Of a DNA stretch of 64,000 nt, positions 33,019 to 43,069 are shown one piece after another. Position 1 is the first letter of the stretch; the number at the start of each line of letters is the position of its first letter. The translations under genes were made by a program, and so were the position numbers. Origin of the DNA: Pseudevernia furfuracea (taxonomy: Eukaryota; Ascomycota; Lecanoromycetes; Lecanorales; Parmeliaceae). The stretch covers positions 1,116,001 to 1,180,000 of the forward strand of contig JAIUPT010000039.1 in the NCBI GenBank assembly GCA_022315425.1, in the 5' to 3' direction. The notes below the pieces were generated by a model that did no database searches, was not told the DNA's origin, and worked only from the letters and a program-made list of their open reading frames with translations.

Positions 33019-33510
33019 TGTTTTGCTTGTATGTATCTGGGGATGTGGGTATATGTTAGTGGTACATAAGGAGCGTGATCTTCTATTTGCAAAACAACTA
33101 TAGTATAACCGTGGATACTAAAACACCTTCAAACTCTCCACCTGCTTCTAGTCTGTGCTTAGGGACTCTTACCCCAGGGACAAACTTCACACAACGCTAG
33201 CTGAAAAACAACCTTGATCTCGGGGCGGGGGGATGAGAAGGAACTTGCACCGAGACGGAAATCTGAACTCGAACAATCCATCACCAACTCAACATACGCT
33301 TCTACTTCCCGTTGACGAACCCTAGCACAAGACGAGTAGCGTAATCCATACCCCAAAGAATTTCCAACCAAAGCTTTCATCACCGAGTTCAAACACTTGG
33401 AAAATGAAAAATATATTTCACAATCCTCACAACCCCTAACTAAAAAACCTCATTCCTTTCCACCCATCCTCTCCACCAACCACCCCAAACCCCACCACCG
33501 TCTCCCCCCA
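33019..33510. other. Intergenic, nothing recognised
   Basis: About 490 bp between convergent genes. No repeat or gene recognised. Confidence 0.5.
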
Positions 33511-34381
33511 TCAGCAATCCCACCCCTGCTCAAACACCACACTCCCCTCCGCCACCCCCTCCTCCCGCGCAACACTCCCCCCAACCGCCCACCCACTCTT
33601 CAACCCCACCTCCCTCGCCACCCGCTCCTTCAACCTAACCACTTCCCTCGGATGTCCATCCGGTGGGATCACAAACCGCCGTGTGTCTTGCGGCGACGTA
33701 CTCGTTTCAAACTCCTCGGGAGAGGCGACGACGTGGATGGGTGGTGGCGGTGGGGGGTTGGTGTCCCAGTCGTAGATGGGAATCGGGGGGATGGTTTGGG
33801 AGGTATGGGGGTCGTAGGGGTAAGGGAGGGTGTCGTGGATGGAGATGAGGGAGGCGAGGATTGTGAGGTAGGTGGTTGGGACGCTAGAGGGAAAAAGGGG
33901 GGGGGGAAGGGGGCGTTAGTGGGGGGGAAATGGGAGACCAGAAAAAGGGAAGAAAAAAGGGGACAAAAAGAAAAGAAAAAAAGAAACAACCACCTACTCG
34001 GCCGTCACCATCCGCACTTTCAACAACAACAACAACAACACTCGCTCCCCGCTTTCCCCATTCGTCGTGTTCGCTCTCAACCACTCCTGCTCCGCCCATC
34101 CGTCGACCCAGAGAACCGACCTCTCGTCTCGACTCCCCTCGTCGACTATCAGGAACGGTTCTCCTTGACGGCCCTCGCCGTCCAACGCGGCGCGCGCTTC
34201 TTCCGGCGATGCGTTCAAAAACCGACCGCGGTCGAGAACCACGCGCACGCCCGGGTCGTACGCGTCGTAGGCGCCGCGGCGGAAGTCGGCGAGGACGCGG
34301 TCGATGGTAGCCGGGGGGGAGGGACGGAGCGGTGACGTAGGCGGAGAGGGTTGAAGGGGTGCAGCGCTTGAGGAGGACCAT
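33511..34381 (-). pseudogene. Hypothetical protein gene with a one-base homopolymer frameshift (251 aa if repaired)
   Basis: From ATG 34381 (MVLLKRCTPSTLSAYV) the frame reads into SLPP and then must shift by one base at a seven-C run near 34313. Past it the coding frame continues (TIDRVLADFRRGAYDAYDPG, EPFLIVDEGSRDERSVLWVD) to a GTAGGT donor at 33997. A 114-bp intron, very rich in pyrimidines, ends TCTAG. Exon 2 (33511-33883) gives TYLTILASLISIHD, PIYDWDTNPPPPPIHVV and FEQGWDC. Allowing for one surplus C, the length is an exact multiple of three. The fold resembles fungal proteins of the DUF6924 kind (flvvDe-type strand followed by LWVD), but this is tentative. The shift may be a sequencing error in the homopolymer rather than true decay, so the gene may be functional. 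Confidence 0.6.
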
Positions 34382-36202
34382 GGGTGTGAGAGATTTAACG
34401 GATGGAGTAGGTGAGGGGTTTGCGATAGGAGAGGACGGTTAGGGGAGACGAGAAGAGATGCGTGGGGAAGAGTGCGGGTTCTTGCGGACTATGGAGACGC
34501 GCGTTGGAGTAGACCTTATGGTGTTGATGTCTTAAATGAGCGGAGCTGCTGACTCCTGGTGACCTTTGCGTGGAAGATGCGGCTTCAAAGTGGTGTCTTC
34601 TTACGTCACTCTGACAATGTCTGATGTCAGCTAATCTCTGTATGTCTTCCTACGAGACACGGTTGAGATGAGAAGGTCTCATGTGAATGGGAGATATTGT
34701 GATATTTTTCGCCGGCTTGAGATTTTATAAGAGAGCAAAATGAAATATAAATACATCTGCATCAACTATATGCGTGTCCCGTCGGAGAAATATTTTCGAA
34801 GAATTTATCCCCACGCTTGCCGTGCATCTCCCGTGCCATGAGCCACGCGGGATATCTCATGTACTATAGTTATATCATTCACACCACGTCAACGTGAAAC
34901 CCTTCCTTTTCTATTTTTGATCATCTTTGCCAGCTATCATAATGATCTCGTTCGTTACTAACATCCCAAAGCAACAAAGGGGCCTAAAGTTACCATGACC
35001 CACCACCTGACTAGAGAAGAAAAATTGTTTCTCAAGAATCCTCCGAGCACCTCCAGCGATGCGAAAGCTGACTCTCCCTGCAAACGTCAAGCTCTCGTTG
35101 AAGACGGCAGATTTTGCTGTAAGTGATGGCTGCCCACCATCTTAGCTGTCTTAGCCAACATGCCGTTTTTCTATTCCCATCTCCCACGGAATACCTTCCA
35201 TCGTAGCACAGACGTTTCATGCCGCGGTGCCGCCGTCAGATCCATTGAAATAATGGAATCTTTCAATCCACGTGATATTATAAAATAATGAAACTAACGT
35301 CAGATCTCAGCCAAGGTATGTCACGGAGCAAATGAACGAGGTGGGTGAGTGTTGGTGTCTCGACGGGCTGCCAAGGTCTGCAGATGCTAAGGGTCATCCA
35401 AACACCTTCGGCACAGTGTCACATACATATCACGGCTGAAAGAAGACCGCAATGGGACTTTTTGGCAATCGTACATCATAACCCACACGCTGTCATGTTA
35501 CTGCGGCTCCACAGTCAGAGAATAGATCCGAGTCACAAAGTCGTATGTGTAGATCTCCCTGTGACACGAGCTAGCTTCTTGTTATTGGTATCTTCTGACA
35601 AACAGCGAGTTCTGTGATCTCATGTTCCCTCCGGTATTGGAAATCCTTTGGTGGGTTGCTGTGGAGAAACCTGTTCTTGTTTGAAGACGTCCGGAAACAT
35701 GATATCCACTTCGTCGGTATCACTCGAGATACGATACCTCATCTCTTCCTTTTCTTCCCCTAACACACAGTTGGAGAAGGCTGTTGTTTGTAGTGTAGAG
35801 CTCTCGCCGACTAGATCTGACTCGTCACATGCCGTGCTATCTTTGTGCCGTTGAAAAGGTACCATGCCGTTCTTCCAATTCCTCTTAGCATCGGCAACTT
35901 CGAGGCTCGGAGTGTTACGTTACGTTCTCATATGTATTTCTCAAAAATAGCTGGCACGATCCTTCGTGAGCCATCCCGTGTCTTTCACATCGACATAGCC
36001 TGGAGGGTATGAGGAATCCTAATGTATGATGGCGGGTACATCATTGTTTCGTCTGCTATTCGTGACTCTCGCTGAGAAAGATACAAATACCTCAATGTCT
36101 GTACAGTGTTTTCCGGACAATCAGCAACATCCTTCTGAAAGATAGTATAGTCATATTACCATTTCACGAAGAGACACGAAACCGAGCTTCTGACCATACA
36201 CA
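34382..36202. other. Intergenic, nothing recognised
   Basis: About 1.8 kb. A minus-strand ATG frame of 81 codons at 35620-35865 (EEKEEMRYRISSDTDEVD) is polar and could be a tiny gene, but it has no supporting context. Nothing else is seen. Confidence 0.45.
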
Positions 36203-36904
36203 ATGTTTTCCCAAGTTGCCTTTCTCCTCTTCTCCCCCCTCTTCCTCTTCCCACTTCAAACCGCCGCCCAAACACCCGTCACATTCAACTGCACCGACAC
36301 ACCCAACGCCTGCGAGAACTTCTGCTACGTCACTAATCGCGGCGGTCTCGCCAACAGCTACACAAAAGTCGCCCCGGGCTTCGACCCTAACGTCAACCGC
36401 AAGGCCTCCGGCGTCATACGAACAGGTGGCAAGCTGAGACCGTGTAAGGATACTACCCTTCAATGGGCGACTACTGCTCAAGCTAAGTATGGGACGACGG
36501 CGCTCGACACGGACGGATGGCCACCGGCGAGCGCGACACAGGGGGGCTTCGGTGCTAGCCTTCGCTGTATGCCGAGTGGAGATAACCGGCGTGCGTATCT
36601 TTGATGATGAGGTCTCGGCAAATTAGGGTAGAGAAGTAGCTGACAAGCGGTGTCCAGGCGCGGGCAGTAGATTGGGTCCCATCACCCGCGGTACGAACTT
36701 CATGATCGTTCTCAGCGAGACGAATTATCCGGGGTGAGTCGTTCGTTCATGCGTTCATTCGTTCATTCGTTTCCCTGATTCACCCGCTAGCTCTAGCGTA
36801 CTGAATTCCCGGAAAGAAACATCTTCTGCAACAATCAATGTCAGACCTACGCCGGCGGACTGGATCACCAGTTTCAATGGCTCGGGCCTCAAAATGACCA
36901 ATAA
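36203..36904 (+). CDS. Secreted deoxyribonuclease of the NucA/NucB type (183 aa)
   Basis: Exons are 36203-36590, 36658-36733 and 36817-36904, with introns of 67 bp (GTGCGT...TCCAG) and 83 bp (GTGAGT...AAAG). Phases agree and the total is 552 nt. A signal peptide (VAFLLFSPLFLFPLQTAAQ) precedes a cysteine-rich mature domain. The pattern CTDTPNACENFCYV, then RPCKD and the core QGGFGASLRCMPSGDN matches secreted fungal relatives of bacterial NucA/NucB nucleases (a D/E-rich core preceding an SLRC-like strand, with N at the active site). Two more cysteines follow in IFCNNQCQTY. Probable role: degrading extracellular DNA for nutrition or against host DNA traps; catalysis is not proven. About six to eight cysteines suggest several disulfides. 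Confidence 0.78.
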
Positions 36905-37814
36905 GAAGATCCATCGGCTCCCGCGGACGCGGACACTGTCGAGGGTTCCAAACTTCGACGCGCGAGACGAACGGCGATGATGAAGAAGACTGAGTCAGTG
37001 CGGTTTCTGACTAGTCGCGGGGACGAGATTACAGCGTTCACCGGTCCAGGTCGTGAGCTTGATATTCGGGAGGGGAGCGTCATTGATAGGGGCTTTGAAG
37101 ACGAAGCTGTGATCGTGAAGAGGCTTAGTTGAGATGAATTTGCTGTTATGGGAGGCTGAGCTTTTTGTTGTTAATTCATCTTTCAGGGTTTCCGGTTCGC
37201 AGTAAGCTTGTGCTTCACCTTTGCTTAGAGTTTTACGCACCTTTTGAGCCTATAGCTGAAGGCTCTCATCGATTTATTTCTAGCATCTGCGCGAGTTATC
37301 CAAAGAATGTTTCCATTCTTTTCTAAAGTATCATAATACGATACAGAAATACAGACAGTAGTTACTAATGTTTAGAACTAAGAATCAAGTAAATACATGT
37401 TACGTGACTTCTGCAGGTCGCGACTAATATTGCTGGTTCGTTGCCAACGGAGCTCAATGAATGATTGCTGTTACTTACTCTGTGTTTCTTCTTTTGCCAT
37501 GATCACCACTCGCCTCGAGTTGATTTCAAGAAAACCTTCACCCAAATAAAAGGAAACCATGAATGACGCATGCATGAGAGGAACATTTTCTTATCGTATG
37601 AAAGGTCCATAGGGCGACTTCTAACTCAAATGCAATATGAAGATCTGTGAAAGGTTCTTTTCAACAGCCTCAGGCGTAAAATTTGTGCTGTATCTCGAGA
37701 TAAGTGTATGACATCCTCTGTGATGAGAGCATTATCGCAAGTGGAGAGAAATTGATGTGGGTCCGGTTCCTTCGAGCTCGCCGGATGTAGGGAAACGCAA
37801 GTTGGAGATGCGTC
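36905..37814. other. Intergenic, nothing recognised
   Basis: About 910 bp between convergent units. Short antisense frames only. No repeat seen. Confidence 0.5.
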
Positions 37815-38827
37815 TCACGCAATATACAAGGGTATCGTGCTCCCACAAAAGCTAGGGGGCACCACTGTGCCTGCCTGAAACTCTAGGAAAGAAATGCTCC
37901 GATGCCAGCACACAGCTCTCAAGATCAAAGTCCAGAATGCCCCTCGTACGATACGTTTGTCGTCGAATCCTTTCTCTTTCATGAAATCTACAACCTCCGG
38001 AATATGGTCCACGTAGATGTGCATGCCTTCGGCAACCCGCTTGTTCCTTCCAGCACCAAGCTCATAACGTTTGTTCGTCCCAGCTCTGATGTTCGTTTCA
38101 GCTATATCCGGGTAGCAGACTGCTTGGGCGATGTGTGATCCCACTAGATGGATGTACCGAAAGCCTTTCCATAGTTCCGGGTCATGGTCATGTTGCAGCC
38201 CTTGGAAGTAGCTCGTGGTCTTTGATCAGATGTCCCGAAGGTCATTGAGGAACTCGATGGAACGATCGTTCTTAGTTCCGTTATTTGCAGTCTCTGCTTC
38301 CCAAGAAGGACATTGATTCCAAGGATAGGTACTTCTCATGTATTCGAATCTTTCAAGCACCCATCTCATTTGGTTGGAGCCATCATCAGTCTTTCTTTGC
38401 TGCTTAATGTACTCTAAGAAGCGTGCGTGATATATCACGAAAACTTCCCTCTAGTGGGATTTTCGTCAACCTCAGCATACGGAGAGAAGACCTGAATGAC
38501 AGATGATCCGGGTAGCGACAGGAAAGATGTCACCATGCCGATAAGGTCTAAGAGTTCGTGAAGACATCCGGATCGCTGGAAATAATGGGCGCACGCTTGT
38601 TGAGAACCTCGACCCACGCCCAATTTGTTTATTGCTTGCATAACCGCGGGCAAGCAGTTTGAAGTATTGTAGATGAAGTCGGGAAGGTACAGATCTCGAC
38701 TTTCTGAAACGATTAGAAAGCCGAGTATGTTAGCTTCTGGCGAAGGTATGGTCAGGGTGCGCATTTCCCTTTTCTCTAAATTACTCCCGCCCAGTGTGTA
38801 CTGGAGGAGTAGACCGAAGCCACGCAC
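37815..38827 (-). pseudogene. Decayed orphan gene (frameshift plus in-frame TGA)
   Basis: Three minus-strand frames line up as one protein. Segment 1 (38435-38827) includes ILGFLIVSESRDLYLPDF and ends in a TTTT run, where one added base would continue into segment 2 (FVIYHARFLEYIKQQR, WVLERFEYMRSTYPWNQ). Segment 2 ends at TGA (38226-38228), but the same frame goes on without interruption (TTSYFQGLQHDHDPELWKGF) into segment 3 (SHIAQAVCYPDIAETN, GMHIYVDHIPEVVDFMKEKG, RAVCWHRSISFLEF). No ATG start is seen upstream (a TAA precedes), so the 5' end is missing or in an unseen exon. Protein-like composition across both breaks argues for a real, recently inactivated gene. The family is not recognised; it is a soluble, probably mostly helical protein. 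Confidence 0.6.
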
Positions 38828-40289
38828 AGTTGTTGAGGAGATGAATTAGCCCCTCCCCTTAGCTCGCATCGTATCATTATCAGGACGAATCTCCTTTCAG
38901 CGCATAAGGAGGCGATGAGCCAGAGCTAGTATGTCACCAACGTTGCTAGTCGCGAATGGTCGAACAATATCAGGAGGCATAAAGTTCCATAATCGTGTAC
39001 GGAAGGTAATAGCTGGGCAGGTCATATGCTCACCAAAGCCCAGTTACTAGCAGATATGACCCGCGGGGCACGACCTAATGTAGTATTACGGAAATAAGAA
39101 GACTGGAGATCGTGGAGCATGTCCAATAGTAAAACCAAGCTGACCAAGTCGCTCTCTACTTCTAGAGATTCACTAGCCCTTCTCGGTAGCAATATGCCTC
39201 AAGGAAGTCCATCGGAATATTTTTCCGCTCTTGAAATGGCGTCGAGGATGGTGCAGTAAATAAGGGTACTTCAAGCGCTTGAGCAATTCATTCCTTATGT
39301 GATGGACTGAAGAGCTCCAGGAGAACAGGGCGAGGTTGCTTAAGAGTAAGAGCTGAAGATGACTCAGCCGCACTACCAAACTGCACCTCCAAACTTGTAG
39401 GCTTCCGTACCATCAGCAGAGCCAACGTTCACACTGAAGCCCTTTACTCCCTCTTGATCTTTCTGCAATGTGTCATAACTCTGGGGCTAGAAAAGCTTGA
39501 CAAGCTCTTGTAAGCGCTACAGTTCATCCACTCATGTATAGTACAATTTGACTGGCTCACAAGAGGTGTCGAGCGCGTCTGCTACTCATTTTGGCATCGA
39601 TGCAAAGCCAATTGCGGTCTTCTGCCACGGCATTCACGTCAGCTCGTCAAGAGAATAGCGATTGCATAAAGAGTATGCCACATATGAAGCTTCCTGAAAA
39701 ACCATCGCCATCTTCTAGTAAGTTGCTAGATGTACTCATCAAATTCAAGATCAGACTGTATCCTCTCTTGCATTCTTCTCCTTTGACACTTTCTCATTCT
39801 CATATCTCGTCTATTATTATTGAGATGTATGAAGGATTGATTGATTTTCTATGAAAGAATATGCGTGGAGGCTAATATAAAGCCGAGTCTGCCACGTAAT
39901 TTGCCACCGTGCGCAGTAGTGCTGCAGCATTTCCAACAATTATATATTCTGAACAGTCTTCGTGAACATTAGTCTTATCGGGAATCATGTCAGGGGTATT
40001 ATACTCTACAGATGTCGACTGTGAATAGCATGCTTTCTTGGCTTCGATTAAGAATATATACAACATAGACCACTTCATCCGCCTTCCTCATCGGCCGATT
40101 CGTAATTGTAGAGTCAAAGTGCTTAGTCGAAGAGAAGCATCCGTGGCTCAGAATAGAGTTATATTACTTCATGCTTGCAGAAACTCCGCATTTAATCGAG
40201 TCAATCAGGGTCTGCAAGCATAAGATAATGTTACATGTAGCCCATCTCAGTGCGAACCGCCTCTCGAAGGACCAGACCCAGCGAGCTCG
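38828..40289. other. Intergenic, nothing recognised
   Basis: About 1.46 kb between two decayed genes. AT-rich in parts. A minus-strand frame at 39173-39379 might be a leftover exon of the upstream pseudogene, but no splice link is evident. Confidence 0.4.
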
Positions 40290-40846
40290 ATGTCCAGCGA
40301 GAACGACATCGGCATCCGTGGTCTCGCTAAACTCCACAACTATGACCCTTTCTGAGGGCAAAAGACTGGCGTCGACCCCCGCTCTGTATTCGAACCCCGC
40401 AGCAAGATGAAGTTCTACACTCTCTTCACCGACGACATCATCCAAGAGAGAAACTGCCTTTTGATCGCAGTGGCTTACAACATTGACCAAGCCGTCCCTC
40501 AAGACGTTGCTATTCCTGCGGTATGTTTTATCTCATCGACATCGCTCGCTTTCACGCACTCTTTATGAACGAATCAACATCTACTGACACCGACACTGAC
40601 ACTGACACTCACTACTAACGTTTCCGCAATAGCATATCGACTCCTCAATGGTGATGCTCGCATCTGACGCAAAAAAGAGCCATCCCGACCTTGCCCTCAC
40701 CCTGCGTGAAGACCCCAATTACCGCCAAGCCATGCTCGCCTACACGGAGCACCAACGCCATTATCGACTGGTCTCACGGACCCCACATCGACGGGGCCCA
40801 ATGTCACCACCCATTCGATTGCCGCTTGTTTAAAGGTTTGACGTAG
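40290..40846 (+). pseudogene. Decayed small orphan gene (in-frame TGA, possible frameshift)
   Basis: From ATG 40290 (MSSENDIGIRGLAKLHNYDP) the frame meets TGA at 40353-40355 but continues in the same frame with protein-like sequence (VDPRSVFEPRSKMKFYTLFT, NCLLIAVAYNIDQAVPQDV). A GTATGT donor at 40521 and an AATAG acceptor at 40631 define a 112-bp phase-0 intron holding a GACACT microsatellite and a CTAAC branch site. Exon 2 reads IDSSMVMLASDAKKSHPDL. Near 40765 a shift to the next frame gives IIDWSHGPHIDGAQCHHPFD, which looks more protein-like than the original frame's end. A shorter intact alternative would start at ATG 40407 and stop at 40833 (104 aa). The function is unknown. Confidence 0.5.
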
Positions 40847-41379
40847 AGACCAGGGTTTAAGCAGGCGCATCATTCTTGGAAGAATGATATCAACCCGATG
40901 GATACGACGTGGCGGGGAAGGAGAGGGTATAGGAGTAAGACTGTGACATTGAAAGAGAGCAAACCAGGGAGAGAAGGAGAGAAGAAATTGAGATAGTTCA
41001 TGATGGGTGCGCCTGCTGCGGAGGAATGAGTGGTGGGTATGTCCCAGTTCGATCGCAGAGCGGGGGGACTTTCGATGGACTCTCATTCTTCTCACCCCTA
41101 CATCATGTCAAAATTCAGGTGCGGTTCGCGACCAGTCGCTTTTCCTTTCCGCATTACAAATCTGTTAGCATAGATATCCAAGTCGGACAAGAAGACGTGT
41201 ACCCTTCCTTACACAGTTATCAGAAAAGCCATCATAGACCACGCTCTCATGTTGCCGATGGAGACAAGGTCGTTACAACACCTTACAAGGATACTTGCAC
41301 ATCAAACCAAGATATACACCAGACACATGTTTGACAGCAGTAACTCTCCCCAATACCCAGCCCCCATCACTTTCAAACC
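40847..41379. other. Intergenic, nothing recognised
   Basis: About 530 bp between convergent pseudogenes. No gene or repeat recognised. Confidence 0.5.
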
Positions 41380-42323
41380 CTACAACCCCGCCCCCACCCC
41401 CACAAACGCAACCGCCCTAAAACCCCCCCTCCCCTCCCCATCCGTCACCACCAACCCACCCCCCCCTCCCCTCCCCCCTCCCCAACACAAGCCTAAACGC
41501 CTCCTCCACCCTCCCCCTCCTCCTCCCCCCAGCACCCCACCCCCTCCCGAACACCATCCTCAAACCCTCCACGATCCAATACGCCCCCTCCTCCACCCTC
41601 TCGAACCCCCCCGCCCGCAACGTCCCCGCCAACTTCCCCGGAACCCGCCACGGCTCCAGCAGCGGCATCCGCGTCTTCGGCGCCCCTGGCTGCAACACTT
41701 CTTCCACTCGGTGCAGCAGAGGCAGCCAATCCAGCCGCTTCCACGTCGTGAGCGCGGTGACGCCGCCGGGTTTGAGCGTGCGGTGGAGTTCGCGCGTGCG
41801 CCGGCGACGGGGGGAGGCGAAAGGCGAAGATGGCGAGGGAGAGGTGAAGCTGAGGTCGAAGGTTGGAGTCGGGCAAGGCGGGATAGGTCCGTGCTGTCCA
41901 TGGTTGCGGTGTCGATTTTGATGACGCCGGTGGTGTGGGACGGGGAGGGGGAGGGGGAGGAGATGAGGGCGCGGTTGGCGGCGATGAAGTCGGGGCTTAG
42001 GTCGACGGCCGTGATGTGCATCAAGGGGTGGGATGTCAGGGTGGGGGAGAGAAGGCATTGGGTTGTGAGGACTAGGGGACCGCAGGCGTTATCGAGGATT
42101 CGAAGGGGTTGGGTGGGAGGGAGGGGGTGATGAGGTTGATGAGGTGGTTGGCGAGGATGATGTTGACGCCGCCGGTGCGTTGGCTGTAGGTTTTGGCCAT
42201 GTCGCCGGAAAAGATGGCGCTCGTGTGGGTGGGGTCGGAGTGGGAATTGCTGTGGGTGTGGGGGTGAGAGGGGTCGAAGGGTGTGTTTGGTGGGTGTTCG
42301 GAGGGTGAATGGGGGTGAGACAT
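41380..42323 (-). pseudogene. SAM-dependent methyltransferase, multiply frameshifted
   Basis: The start is ATG 42323 (MSHPHSPSEHPP). After GDMAKTYSQRTGGVNIILA the frame must shift once to give the SAM-binding motif I RILDNACGPLVL and motif II ITAVDLSPDFIAANRA. A further shift is needed around FDLSFTSLAIFAF, another before ARELHRTLKPGGVTALTTWK, and a last one in a long G-run to reach VVTDGEGRGGFRAVAF and the stop at 41380-41382. At least four indels, at C- or G-runs or in C-rich sequence, separate blocks that together follow a class-I methyltransferase of the UbiE/LaeA-like kind. Codons in the intact blocks are strongly GC3-rich. Either the gene is dead or the assembly is unreliable in this homopolymer-rich stretch. 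The substrate is unknown. Confidence 0.75.
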
Positions 42324-43069
42324 GCTTGGTGTTTGCGCGGAGTGTGTTGTGGGGTCTTGCAAGTTGCGGAGTGGATTGGCTTTGTGGGTCTGATGGAATG
42401 ATTTCCCGGAGAGTTGAGGGAGACAGCTCTTTTTATCTTATTGCTGGAAGGCGGAGAATTATCGGATACTTATTGCTTATGGGATAAGTACTCGTACTTT
42501 TCGGAAATTTTTTGAAATTTTTAGCCTTATTCGCGAGCACTTGGATTAGCATTAGAAAAGTCTGCAGCATCAGCCTCAAAGCAATTGAGAAGAGCTTACC
42601 CATATTTAGCTTCTTACTGTGCCTCTATGTAGAGTAAAATGGTTGAAGGGCGTTTCGATTAAACAATTATCTGGCTCAGTCGCTAGCTTATACGTCTTTA
42701 TGCCCTTGGTGGCCTTAAACGTCTTCGCACACTCTTCTCACCCAATTTCAAGCCGCGAAGATTTCTCAGAATATTATCCCCTCCGGATAAATAGATAGCG
42801 GGTGTGCATGCCTTTTTCCAAAGGTACACGCGTATGTGCGATGGCAAGTTTGAAAGCACATGTCTCCAAGAATGGTAAAGACGTCATGCATGCTCTACGA
42901 AACAGCATTGATGTAAAGTGAAACGCATTGAATAACAACGATTTGGGGTATCTTCGTCCAAAGAAACACAGAAACACCGAGGAACCCAAGTCCACCGACG
43001 CCAAGACCGAAGAGAGACGTTCAGCAGTCACAGCCGACACCCATCTACCAGCCCAATAAGGCGACAGTC
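42324..43069. other. Intergenic, border between decayed and conserved regions
   Basis: About 750 bp. No gene recognised. The region to its left is rich in pseudogenes. The region to its right is a compact run of conserved genes. Confidence 0.5.

Noticed and set aside
33397..34335. 312-codon plus-strand frame rich in Pro and Gly
   Set aside because: Antisense shadow of the 33511-34381 gene and its G-rich intron; low-complexity composition explains its length.
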